Notes: generated by a model from the letters alone, not told the origin. Positions 1 to 6,556 are shown, counted from the first letter of the stretch. The stretch: DNA of 11,284 nucleotides from Legionellaceae bacterium (GCA_030696465.1 JAUYSE010000123.1:1-11284), one strand, 5' to 3'. Numbers and translations: made by a program.

Positions 1-488
1 GATAATAAATAAATATAAATATCTTCTTTTAGAGGTGTGTCGGCTTTTGCTGTTTTGCCTATGTCGGCTTTTTGCGGCTCACTCGATAAATCTTCATTTA
101 TTTCAATAGGTTGTAAAAGCGGTTCCAGGACGGCTTGCTGAGACGGCTTTGTGACGGCTTTATTTTGGACGGAGAAACCCCTTGGAGCTAATGTGCATTT
201 TAAAATTAATTTAAGATTTTCGGACTGTAAGATTATTAACCCTGCGCGTTCTAATCCTGATAACGCACGTCGAACTTGTGCACGAGAGCAATGCTCACCT
301 TTAATGCCTTGATGCGGTTCAACATGCAGCTGTTCAGCAATGGATTGATAGCTGATTCCTCGCTTGATCCCAACGATTCCTGTGCTGGTGTCCATATAAG
401 GCCGTATCCCTCTAAAGTAGACAAGCTGCTGAAGGTGAGACAATCCGTACAAAGCAGCGAGCTCATCGCTATTAATTAAAAAATCCAT
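1..488 (-). CDS. lvrA: LvrA-like protein of a Legionella-type ICE (3' part outside window)
   Basis: The frame is open from an ATG at 488 to the window edge, giving 162 codons. An AGGGA ribosome site sits about 5 bases upstream of the ATG. The protein starts MDFLINSDELAALYG. Residues about 45-100 (ISYQSIAEQLHVEP, then SRAQVRRALSGLERAGLI) look like a winged-helix DNA-binding domain. A low-complexity linker with repeated KAV/KAD/KPS units follows. As I recall, LvrA of the Legionella vir-region islands has this start and this kind of linker, and lvrR, lvrA, lvrB and lvrC sit next to each other near one end of ICEs carrying type IVA secretion genes. The role of LvrA is poorly defined; a DNA-binding regulatory or replication role is inferred from the fold. 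It diverges from the repressor gene at 666 and shares its operator region. The family name rests on memory of the sequence, not on a search. Confidence 0.6.
   Translation of the reverse strand, partial: MDFLINSDELAALYGLSHLQQLVYFRGIRPYMDTSTGIVGIKRGISYQSIAEQLHVEPHQGIKGEHCSRAQVRRALSGLERAGLIILQSENLKLILKCTLAPRGFSVQNKAVTKPSQQAVLEPLLQPIEINEDLSSEPQKADIGKTAKADTPLKEDIYIYLL
40..160 (-). repeat. Five short repeats in the lvrA linker
   Basis: The plus strand carries (T/A)CGGCTT at 40, 64, 130, 143 and 154. On the coding strand these read AAGCCG(A/T) and encode a recurring K-A-D, K-A-V or K-P-S unit. They lie in one frame of the LvrA-like gene and make a lysine-rich, presumably disordered linker. Confidence 0.6.
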
Positions 489-562
489 TATTTCCCTATT
501 TATCCATTGTTCTAGCTCGTCATTATTTTCTTTTTGTGATATCTTTAAGAAAATAACCGCCA

Positions 563-587
563 TATATTGCACGTTAAGTGCAATATA
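563..587. promoter_or_regulatory. Operator 1: perfect 10-bp inverted repeat
   Basis: Arms TATATTGCAC (563-572) and GTGCAATATA (578-587) are exact reverse complements separated by GTTAA. The size and 5-bp spacer are typical of a CI/Cro-type dimer site. It lies between the divergent lvrA-like and lvrR-like genes, so binding by the adjacent repressor is the natural inference. Confidence 0.75.
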
Positions 588-594
588 AGCTGAT

Positions 595-619
595 AATATA
601 GCACGTTTGGTGCAATATT
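595..619. promoter_or_regulatory. Operator 2: matching 25-bp inverted repeat
   Basis: Arms AATATAGCAC (595-604) and GTGCAATATT (610-619) pair with one mismatch around GTTTG. The core GCACGTTNNGTGCAATAT is shared with operator 1, and the centres are 32 bp apart, about three helical turns, so two dimers could bind on the same face. A -10-like GATAAT (592-597) lies between the sites, which suggests occlusion of the repressor gene's own promoter. Confidence 0.7.
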
Positions 620-665
620 CAAGGTTAAATTATAAGTGTTTTTATATTTAGGTGATTTTGACGAT

Positions 666-1334
666 ATGAATATCAAAGAAGAGATTGGTTTGCGCATTCG
701 TGAACAACGTAAAGCCAAGGGTTTAACCAGAAAAGCATTAGCAGAATTAACCGATGATTTGAAACCATCGCGTATTAATAATTGGGAGCGCGGTATTCGT
801 ACCCCTGGGCCTGAAGAAATTAAACAACTGGCTAGAATACTAGAGGTATCTCCCGCTTTTTTGATGCACCTTACTGATGAGAAGCAACCGGAAAAAATAC
901 CTGGTTTGGGTGCGTTGATTCCCTTATTGGATCACAAACAAGCCTGTGACCCTCAAACACATATTCAAGATATTAGAGACCAAGAAAATAATGATGCCAT
1001 TACTTTTATTCCCGTCAGTGTTGAGCTTGCAACAGGTTTAGGTAAGTTTGCATTTGCTTTAAAAGTGATAGATGACAGTATGACCCCAGAAATGAGAGTC
1101 AATGATATACAAATTGTAGATCCCTCTGCATCACCCAATCCGGGAGATTATGTCGCTGTTAAAATAAGTGGTAAACACGCGGTTTTCATTTGTCAGTACA
1201 AAAAATTATCCTACGTATCTTCAGAGTTTGAGTTAATGACGCTCAATGAACATTGGCCCAATATTACCGTCAGTGAGCATGTGCAGGTCGAAATTATTGG
1301 GAAGGTGGTTCAAAATATTCGAATATATCTTTAA
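666..1334 (+). CDS. lvrR: CI/LexA-like repressor with HTH and S24 peptidase fold (LvrR-like)
   Basis: This 222-residue protein starts at ATG 666, 11 bases after an AGGTGA ribosome site. An in-frame GTG at 636 would add 10 residues but has no good ribosome site. Residues about 5-65 form an XRE-type helix-turn-helix (REQRKAKGLTRKALAELT, then INNWERG). Residues about 112-220 match the LexA/CI C-terminal fold: DDSMTP contains the likely catalytic Ser138, and DYVAVK supplies the Lys166 partner. Such repressors hold mobile elements quiescent and may self-cleave under RecA; no clear Ala-Gly cleavage site is visible, so RecA-dependence is open. It diverges from the lvrA-like gene across two matched palindromes, as lvrR does in Legionella ICEs. 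The family is confident, the specific name less so. Confidence 0.75.
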   Translation: MNIKEEIGLRIREQRKAKGLTRKALAELTDDLKPSRINNWERGIRTPGPEEIKQLARILEVSPAFLMHLTDEKQPEKIPGLGALIPLLDHKQACDPQTHIQDIRDQENNDAITFIPVSVELATGLGKFAFALKVIDDSMTPEMRVNDIQIVDPSASPNPGDYVAVKISGKHAVFICQYKKLSYVSSEFELMTLNEHWPNITVSEHVQVEIIGKVVQNIRIYL

Positions 1335-1690
1335 TACGTGCAATAAAAGGAATAGGACAATAGAAGCAGATATTTCCCTCTCCCGAACAAGTTAACCTGC
1401 TTGTGTAAGAGCGTCTGCAAAATTTATATGCATCAGCTTCGTGCATTCCTATCACTAACATGGAGTGATGGCTGATAGCGGTGTCAAGCTCTCTTTGATC
1501 AATTTTAGAATAAAGTTATCTGGTGAAAACACAGATTCTTGCATCATAAGTTAACGTCAGTAGGTTATTGATCACAACCAGTATCGAGATAATAATACTT
1601 AGAGTGAAACCAACCCCTTAAAAATAAAAATGATAAAAAGTGTAACTAAAAAAATGGATCTTTTGAAAATAAAGAGGACATATTTTATCA
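1335..1690. other. Gene-poor stretch between repressor and next ORF
   Basis: I see no credible coding frame on either strand, no strong terminator and no RNA gene. The stretch is AT-rich. A half operator (CGTGCAATA, 1337-1345) lies just after the repressor stop, and a weak 5-bp hairpin (ACAAG/CTTGT) lies near 1388-1405. It could be decayed coding DNA. Confidence 0.5.
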
Positions 1691-1719
1691 TTGACGCACA
1701 ATAAATGATCAAGTAAAAT
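1691..1719 (+). promoter_or_regulatory. Sigma70-like promoter for the ORF at 1767
   Basis: TTGACG (1691-1696) and TAAAAT (1714-1719) are separated by exactly 17 bases, and the -10 ends 47 bases before the ATG. The element is embedded in an imperfect inverted repeat (1681-1692 against 1704-1720), which may be a regulator site. Confidence 0.55.
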
Positions 1720-1766
1720 ATATGTTATATAAGCACGCCATCCTCTTCATAAGTTGAAAAAAATCC

Positions 1767-2273
1767 ATGCCTTTTCTTGATACTATTATTACCGCAGCAA
1801 AAAATATTGAGGGTCTACAAGCAAAGATAGATAAGGCACTCCATCCTCAATACTACTACAAAAAAGAGAGAGATGTTCCTATTATTGAGCAAGTGCGTGC
1901 CATATTTTCTGCCAGTTTTAAGGGCCGACCGCTTCCTGTAGAGCTGCAATATAAGCATGAGTATGACAGACCAACAGATACATCTTCAGCTCCCACTGAA
2001 CCTTCAGAATACCAACCTCCCTTTTTTTTAGCAAAAAAACTCTCAGTTGGCGTCCAATTTGCTATAGGTAACAATTCTATCAGTGATCAATGTAGAAGTG
2101 TTATTATTACCATTCAGACCTATATAGATGCACTTAATGAATGCGCTGGGAAGGCAACAAACAAACTCCCTCATGTGCACTATGGCCATGAAAGTGATTC
2201 CATCCGTTTTGTGTTCTTGTTGATCATTAATGCGTTTACTGCGTTATCAGGTAAACCCCCCATTTTTAACTGA
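1767..2273 (+). CDS. Hypothetical protein, C-terminus probably cut by an IS
   Basis: I do not recognise this 168-residue protein. It starts MPFLDTIITAAKNIEGLQ. The first 30 residues and residues about 105-125 look helical and amphipathic, and a polar stretch rich in P, T, S and E lies around residues 70-85. No signal peptide or clear membrane span is seen, although residues near the end (RFVFLLIINAFTAL) are hydrophobic. The ORF has a good promoter upstream but a weak ribosome site. Its last codons (G-K-P-P-I-F-N-stop) fall inside the terminal inverted repeat of the IS beginning at about 2256, so the native end was probably longer. It is island cargo by position. No function is assigned. Confidence 0.6.
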   Translation: MPFLDTIITAAKNIEGLQAKIDKALHPQYYYKKERDVPIIEQVRAIFSASFKGRPLPVELQYKHEYDRPTDTSSAPTEPSEYQPPFFLAKKLSVGVQFAIGNNSISDQCRSVIITIQTYIDALNECAGKATNKLPHVHYGHESDSIRFVFLLIINAFTALSGKPPIFN

Positions 2274-2285
2274 AGCCAAAAGTAG
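2256..2285. repeat. Left inverted repeat of the IS407-like element
   Basis: Begins CCCCCCATTTTTAACTG and ends CCAAAAGTAG. It pairs with 3412-3442 with one insertion and a few mismatches. It overlaps the last codons of the ORF at 1767. Confidence 0.7.
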
Positions 2286-2289
2286 GGGT

Positions 2290-3117
2290 TTAGGCAGCTA
2301 GTGCCAATTTTTTCCTCGGAGGAACTCCTCCAATTGCAGTATTTGGTCTTTCATTGTTGTACGTCCATAGCCATTGTGTCGCATGTAGTTGTACTTCAGC
2401 AATACTTTCAAATAAATATTGGCTTAACCAATCATATCGAACTGTACGGTTATAACGCTCAATATAAGCATTTTGCTGTGGATTTCCTGGTTGGATAAAT
2501 ACCAATTGTATCTAGTTTTTATCAGCCCAATTTTCTAATAATTTGCTGATATACTCAGGTCCATTATCACAACGTATTTGCTTGGGCTTGCCACGCCATT
2601 CAATGATTTGATTAAGAGCCCGTACAACGCGCTCTGCCGGCAAAGACAAGTCCACTTCGATGGCAAGACCCTCACGGTTGAAATCATCGAGGACATTAAA
2701 TAATCGATAGCTACGACCATCCTCTAACTGGTCATGCATAAAATCCATCGACCAGCATTCGTTGATTGCTGTTGGCACAGCCAATGCCTCTGGCTTTTCC
2801 CTGATTAACCGTTTTTTGGGTTTAATTCGCATGTTGAGCTCTAATTCCCGATAGATTCGATAAACACGTTTGTGATTCCAGGCGTATCCCTTCACATTGC
2901 GCAGGTATAAAAAACATAAGCCAAAACCCCAATTACGCTGGCTCTGGGCCAAACGCAGCAACCAGTCCGCTATTATCGTATTTTCATCACTTAATTTAGG
3001 TTGATATCGATAACCTGTTTCACTAATGCTAAAAAGCTCACACGACAAACGAATCGATATCCCTCTATCTATCACCGCCTTTTGTGCCAACTCTCGCCGG
3101 CGCGACGGTGTTACCAC
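2290..3117 (-). pseudogene. IS3-family transposase OrfB with an in-frame amber stop
   Basis: The frame opens at GTG 3117, overlapping OrfA, and would encode 275 residues including the stop position. It is a DDE integrase. The first catalytic Asp is in CWSMDFM, the second in RCDNGPEY, and the Glu in NAYIERYNR, with the D-35-E spacing intact. A TAG codon at 2512-2514 replaces one residue 18 positions after the second Asp, splitting the frame into 201 and about 73 codons. Both halves read as good transposase in one frame, so this is a point nonsense change rather than a frameshift. The upstream fragment lacks the catalytic Glu and cannot be active alone. In an intact copy OrfB would be made as an OrfAB fusion. 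Confidence 0.85.
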
Positions 3118-3395
3118 TTTTTTTCGATGGCTTCCTTGAGTATCTCTGCCTTCAATCGCTCTTCAGCATACATTTTTTTAAGACGGCTGTTTTCAGCCTC
3201 AAGTTCTTTTAACCGTGACATCATGGAGGCGTCCATTCCACCGTATTTGGCACGCCATTTATAAAATGTAGCTGAGCTGATGACATGTTCCCGGCAAAGC
3301 TCTGGAACAACAGCACCACCCTCAGCTTGTTTTAGAATCGATAGTATTTGGCTGTCTGTAAATTTAGATTTTTTCATGCAGAATCTCCTGTGCAT
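3111..3395 (-). CDS. IS3-family transposase OrfA
   Basis: The 94-residue protein starts MKKSKFTDSQILSILKQAE. Residues about 7-55 form the helix-turn-helix that binds the IS ends (VVPELCREHVISSATFYKWR), followed by a leucine-zipper-like coiled coil (about 62-92, LKELEAENSRLKKMYAEERL). It ends EKKW at a stop inside the frameshift window. The heptamer A-AAA-AAG at 3117-3123 (minus strand) lies in register for a -1 shift that would join OrfA to the OrfB frame, as is standard in IS3-family elements. OrfA alone usually acts as a regulator of transposition. It appears intact. Confidence 0.85.
   Translation of the reverse strand: MHRRFCMKKSKFTDSQILSILKQAEGGAVVPELCREHVISSATFYKWRAKYGGMDASMMSRLKELEAENSRLKKMYAEERLKAEILKEAIEKKW
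3117..3123 (-). promoter_or_regulatory. Programmed -1 frameshift heptamer, OrfA to OrfB
   Basis: The minus strand reads A AAA AAG in the OrfA frame, directly followed by TGG TAA. A one-base slip back resumes at GTG GTA ACA, the OrfB frame. This is the classical IS3-family slippery motif. Confidence 0.7.
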
Positions 3396-3411
3396 AGGTT
3401 ACGAGAAAATT

Positions 3412-3442
3412 CTACTTTTGACACCAGTTATTTTTCGGGGGG
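3412..3442. repeat. Right inverted repeat of the IS407-like element
   Basis: Reads CTACTTTTGACACCAGTTA inward-to-outward and ends GGGGGG; it pairs with 2256-2285. Its outer flank ATTACC (3443-3448) mirrors GGTAAA (2250-2255). Confidence 0.7.
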
Positions 3443-3443
3443 A

Positions 3444-4211
3444 TTACCGTGTTCTAAACATGGATTCTGAATAAGGGTTATCATTACTGACCGATGGCCT
3501 ACTAAAAGACGAAGCAATTCCCAAATTTTGCAAGGTTGCCAGCATCATTGAACCTTTCATCGGGCCGCCGTTATCTGCATGTAGCGTCACTTCACCAGCA
3601 CCTATATTTTCTCTTATATATGCAGCAGAGACCACCTCTGAGGCATGCTCAGCAGACTGCTCATCAAATACATCAAAACCAACAATTTTTCTACTGAACA
3701 CATCTAAAAAAAGATAAAGGTAAAAAAATTTACCGCGTATGTTGCTGGTCAGGTAGGTTATATCCCAAGACCACAGCTGATTGGGTTTGGTGGCAGTGAG
3801 CTCATCTGGTTTTCGGTGCGCCCTAGGTCGCGCAGCAATGCGATGTTGCATCATCTTATGGGCATGAAGCACGCGATATATCGTTGATTCCGAACCAATA
3901 TACTCACCTTTATCAGCAAGATTAGGTACCATCTGACTTGGTGGCTGATTACGGTATTCAGGCAAATTGGCAACTTTAAGTATGCGTGCGCGTTCAGCGT
4001 CGCTGAGTTTATTACTAGGTGACGTCAGTGGGCCACGACGTTTATCTTGTACAGTACCTTCTTTATTCCAGCGCTGAAAGGTACGCACATCAAACTCAAG
4101 GAGCTCGCAGGCAGGTTGTAGCCTGCTTCCAGCAGCGCAGGCTTCTTTTATCAATCCAATCGCATTTATTTTATCGTGTTCACTTATTAATCGTCCTCGC
4201 TTTCCCCCCAA
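3444..4211 (-). pseudogene. Transposase OrfB of the second IS3 element, C-terminus deleted
   Basis: The frame starts at TTG 4211 or, more likely, continues from OrfA by frameshift. Residues about 7-65 resemble the second IS3 helix-turn-helix region, and residues about 85-135 match HTH_21 (RNQPPSQMVPNLADKG). The DDE core follows: LWSWDITYL holds the first Asp, LHADNGG the second, and YSESMFRT the Glu, with D-35-E spacing. The sequence ends R-T-R-stop directly after the Glu, where the family normally continues with about 80 residues beginning LKY. The stop codon is formed by GGTAAT at the neighbouring IS junction. The catalytic triad is present but the protein is very probably inactive. Confidence 0.8.
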
Positions 4212-4708
4212 AGTAAATCGGCTTTTTTTTTGAGAACTAATAATGCGGTTAATTCAGCTAATGCCTTATCTTTACGCTTTAAATTACTTTTTAACGTTTT
4301 CATTTCATCCTGTATACGCTGATTTTCAGCTTTATTTTCTTTTTCTTTGGCTTTATCCACAGCACTTGCCGCAGCACCAAGACTTTCCAAAATCTGATGC
4401 CTCCAGGCTTTTATATGGTCATAATAAATGCCATTTGCTCTACAGTATGCACTTTGCTCTTCCTCTGACTTACCAAGGGTGTCCATAACCGCTTGCAATT
4501 TAAATGCTGGCGTCCGATCCTTGGGGCGTTGTCGAGTCTGGTCTCTCTTACTATTTTTATTTTTCATATTGATAACCCATGTGTAAATGGTAGCCTTGGG
4601 TATATTAAATTCTTTGGCCAATTCTATTACACCTGGTGCATTAGGTGCTAATGCTTTGGATAATACACTTGCTTTTATTGCCTCTGTATATTTTGTGACT
4701 TGTCTCAT
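4187..4708 (-). CDS. IS3-family transposase OrfA (long type)
   Basis: The 173-residue protein starts MRQVTKYTEAIKASVLSKA. It carries two helix-turn-helix segments, at about 25-45 (VIELAKEFNIPKATIYTWV) and about 70-112 (AFKLQAVMDTL, then AYCRANGIYYDHIKAWRHQIL), and a charged coiled coil at about 118-160. This is longer than the roughly 95-residue OrfA of the neighbouring IS, so the two elements belong to different groups. A GGAG ribosome site lies about 7 bases before the ATG, itself only 27 bases after the ATPase stop codon, so read-through from that gene could reach it. OrfA appears intact even though its OrfB is broken. Confidence 0.75.
   Translation of the reverse strand: MRQVTKYTEAIKASVLSKALAPNAPGVIELAKEFNIPKATIYTWVINMKNKNSKRDQTRQRPKDRTPAFKLQAVMDTLGKSEEEQSAYCRANGIYYDHIKAWRHQILESLGAAASAVDKAKEKENKAENQRIQDEMKTLKSNLKRKDKALAELTALLVLKKKADLLWGESEDD
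4223..4231 (-). promoter_or_regulatory. A9 slippery run, OrfA to OrfB -1 frameshift
   Basis: Nine A residues on the coding strand fall in OrfA as three AAA codons. A -1 slip here enters the OrfB frame with no stop codon before the conserved G-K-R-G-R segment, so an OrfAB fusion is expected. Confidence 0.55.
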
Positions 4709-4735
4709 CAGGAACTCCGGTTCCGCCTCCCAGAA

Positions 4736-6382
4736 TTAATTTAATTCAGAGGCGACAACTTTCCTGAAATTGGGGGGAAGGTATTTATTTACTGCGTATA
4801 TAAAATCTTGCATACATTTGTCGTCTTTAGATAATCTTGTGATGAAATCTGGCAATTCTTTTTCCTTTAGACCAAATACCGCTCCAATTCTTGAGGCAAT
4901 ATTTTTTCTATTATAAAAAGAGAGCAGTTTTTCATAATCATTATTCAAAATGATTTGGTTAAATGTTTCTTTTATTTTGTCATATACAGCATTAAAATTT
5001 ATTTCAGTAGTTAACTGCAAATATTTATGATTTAACTCTTCTTGAGTTTTACTACTTAAATCTGATTTACCAAGTCTTTGTTTTAATTCTTCGGTTGTTC
5101 TTTCTAAGATCTGAGGATTTAGCTCTTTTTTTAATTCACTTATCACAAAGTTTTTTACGGTATTAATTTTTTCATCATAATTTAAGGCTAAGCGGTCGGC
5201 TACGATTTTTAATATTTCTGGAGTAGCAAACAAGTTTTCAACCTCCGCGACAGCCAAGGTGAATATACCATTTTCCTCTAAACTTTTTATTTCTTCTTCT
5301 GTGCGTCTATCTCTATCAACGAGCCCATATACGTCAAGCTGGTGAAAACCTTGATTAGATCTTAAAGACTTTGTATAGGTAATTACATTTTCGCAACTGC
5401 CACAGGGTTTTACTAAAAAGTCTTTGAAAATATTTTTATAAAATCTTACATCATGGCTGCTATTGCTACCTTCTACGAGAAGAACTTTTTTTCTACTTCC
5501 GTATACTTCAAGTAGTAGCTCCTCTGGCAAGTCCATTTCATCATCAAGTTCTTTCCAGTTCCATTTTGTTCCATCATAATCTGTAAGCCAGATTTTTTTA
5601 AATCCAGTACGAGAAGCAGCAAATTCAACGTCATGAGTTAAATAAACAAATAAGCAATCCTTTCTTACCTGTTCAATTCTATCCCATAGAGCGTACTGTA
5701 TTGATTTATGTAAGTGGAGCTCCGGCTCATCGATTATTAAAATACCATTTTCAGGTGCTGAAAGGCATTGTCCAATTAGATAAAAGGCAACTCTTTCACC
5801 ATCACTCATTTTTGATGCGCTATAAATGAGTTGATTCGTCATAGAACAGGTTTGTATATTACAACTTTTTATAATTAGTTGGCGATGAGGTAATATTTCT
5901 TCCCATATTTTTTGTACCATAGTGATTTTAGAAATAGGGGGTTCAATTCGAATTTTACTTTTAGTCGAATCCTCTAAATATTGATTACTAATTTCATTAT
6001 GTTCAGAAAACAAATATACAAGAAGTTTCTCATAATCATTAATAAGTATTGTTTCAGGCGCATTTTGCCATTTGTGGGCAGATTTAAATTGATTATATTG
6101 CTCGTACAATGCTCCTTCATGTCCACATATCAGTGATGCCATTGACTTATTCACATCCATGGAACGTACGTTGTCTGGCATGTTTAATGATTTTTGGGCG
6201 GATATTCGATGAGGGGTTGTCTTTTGAGAGGCTGAAATATCAATCCAACTGCCAAATCTAGTTTTCCCCGATCCATTCGCACCAACAATTACGAGGCCAA
6301 CATCGGTTTCTATTTTTTGATCTTGTGGCAGATATATCGTTTGCATTTTCACCATCATTGGCTGTGTAAGTAAGGCTACCAT
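4736..6382 (-). CDS. Fused AAA/ABC ATPase + DUF4435 (TOPRIM-like) protein, PARIS-like defence candidate
   Basis: The 548-residue protein has two parts. Residues about 15-255 form an ABC/AAA_15-type ATPase: Walker A GANGSGKT (34-41), signature SDGER (193-197), Walker B GILIIDEPELHLH (213-225) and an H-loop LTHD (248-251). Residues about 298-545 resemble DUF4435, a TOPRIM-like nuclease: KKVLLVEG (298-305) supplies the conserved Glu, DRDR (356-359) the acidic pair, and AEVENLF (379-385) a further conserved block. PARIS anti-phage systems pair an AAA_15 ATPase (AriA) with a DUF4435 TOPRIM nuclease (AriB), and single-gene fusions are known. In characterised PARIS, a phage anti-restriction protein releases AriB, which cuts tRNA and stops growth. 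OLD-family nucleases are the main alternative. The start is uncertain: 6382 or an internal Met (residues 9, 10 or 13). The position beside tRNA-Asn suits island defence cargo. The stop codon lies 4 bases from an IS end, so the C-terminus might be altered. Confidence 0.75.
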   Translation of the reverse strand: MVALLTQPMMVKMQTIYLPQDQKIETDVGLVIVGANGSGKTRFGSWIDISASQKTTPHRISAQKSLNMPDNVRSMDVNKSMASLICGHEGALYEQYNQFKSAHKWQNAPETILINDYEKLLVYLFSEHNEISNQYLEDSTKSKIRIEPPISKITMVQKIWEEILPHRQLIIKSCNIQTCSMTNQLIYSASKMSDGERVAFYLIGQCLSAPENGILIIDEPELHLHKSIQYALWDRIEQVRKDCLFVYLTHDVEFAASRTGFKKIWLTDYDGTKWNWKELDDEMDLPEELLLEVYGSRKKVLLVEGSNSSHDVRFYKNIFKDFLVKPCGSCENVITYTKSLRSNQGFHQLDVYGLVDRDRRTEEEIKSLEENGIFTLAVAEVENLFATPEILKIVADRLALNYDEKINTVKNFVISELKKELNPQILERTTEELKQRLGKSDLSSKTQEELNHKYLQLTTEINFNAVYDKIKETFNQIILNNDYEKLLSFYNRKNIASRIGAVFGLKEKELPDFITRLSKDDKCMQDFIYAVNKYLPPNFRKVVASELN

Positions 6383-6398
6383 AGATGAGGCTCATTCG

Positions 6399-6420
6399 AA
6401 GTGTACCCCAAAGTGTACCC
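6399..6420. repeat. Twin AAGTGTACCC direct repeats beside tRNA-Asn
   Basis: AAGTGTACCC occurs at 6399-6408 and 6411-6420, 12 bp apart. Tandem GTGTACCC/GGGTACAC motifs just downstream of tRNA genes are commonly seen as arm-type sites of tyrosine integrases, so these may be integrase sites of the island. No integrase gene is within the window. Confidence 0.45.
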
Positions 6421-6455
6421 AGAGCAGTTGTGACAAAATTTGAATTTTACTAGAA

Positions 6456-6472
6456 GCCATACTGTATATGGC
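6456..6472. other. Palindrome at the tRNA 3' end, possible att core
   Basis: GCCATA (6456-6461) and TATGGC (6467-6472) form an exact inverted repeat around 5 bases. The right arm covers the CCA end of the tRNA gene. Inverted core sites of this size flank the crossover of many tyrosine recombinases. The second attachment copy lies outside the window, so this is tentative. Confidence 0.35.
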
Positions 6473-6544
6473 TCCCCGGGACGGGCTCGAACCGCCGACC
6501 TAATGATTAACAGTCATCCGCTCTACCGACTGAGCTACCGGGGA
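6469..6544 (-). tRNA. tRNA-Asn (anticodon GTT)
   Basis: The 76-base minus-strand gene folds as a standard cloverleaf: acceptor TCCCCGG/CCGGGGA, discriminator G and an encoded CCA (6469-6471). The D-arm contains AGCTCAGTCGGTAGAGC, the T-arm GGTTCGAGCC, and the anticodon loop CTGTTAA gives GTT at 6509-6511. It reads asparagine codons. Its 3' end points toward the mobile region, the usual geometry for an element integrated into a tRNA gene; the gene itself remains complete. Confidence 0.95.
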
Positions 6545-6556
6545 AAACAGTTTGGC

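Larger units (their letters stand above)
2256..3442 (-). mobile_element. IS3-family element, IS407-like, full length but with a broken transposase
   Basis: The element has OrfA (3111-3395) and OrfB (2290-3117) on the minus strand, about 1.19 kb in total, which suits the IS3 family. Terminal inverted repeats are visible: the left end (2256-2285) and the reverse complement of the right end (3412-3442) share CCCCCC, TAACTG and CAAAAGTAG with one length difference. The similarity extends outward as GGTAA(A/T), so the exact edge is uncertain by 6 bases. No target duplication is apparent. OrfB has an amber codon, so the copy is probably not autonomous. Confidence 0.8.
3449..4732 (-). mobile_element. 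Second IS3-family element, 3' end lost
   Basis: This element has OrfA (4187-4708) and a truncated OrfB (3444-4211) on the minus strand. The OrfB reading frame runs into the end of the neighbouring IS and stops at once, and the expected last 80 or so residues are not found on the far side of that IS. The upstream end is tentatively 4732, where the minus strand reads TGGGAGGCGG, giving a TG terminus 4 bases past the stop codon of the ATPase gene. Without its other end the element cannot move by itself. Confidence 0.7.

Noticed and set aside
276..479. Plus-strand ORF of 67 codons and a second minus-strand ORF of 71 codons (251-466)
   Set aside because: Both are shadows of the LvrA-like frame, which runs open from 488 to the window edge and has a ribosome site.
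4019..4216. Plus-strand ORF opposite the transposase genes
   Set aside because: It is antisense to a clear DDE transposase, has no ribosome site and resembles no protein family.
4733..4747. GAATTAA/TTAATTC palindrome at the end of the ATPase gene as a terminator
   Set aside because: The stem is all A and T except for the outer pair and no T run follows, so a terminator is not supported.
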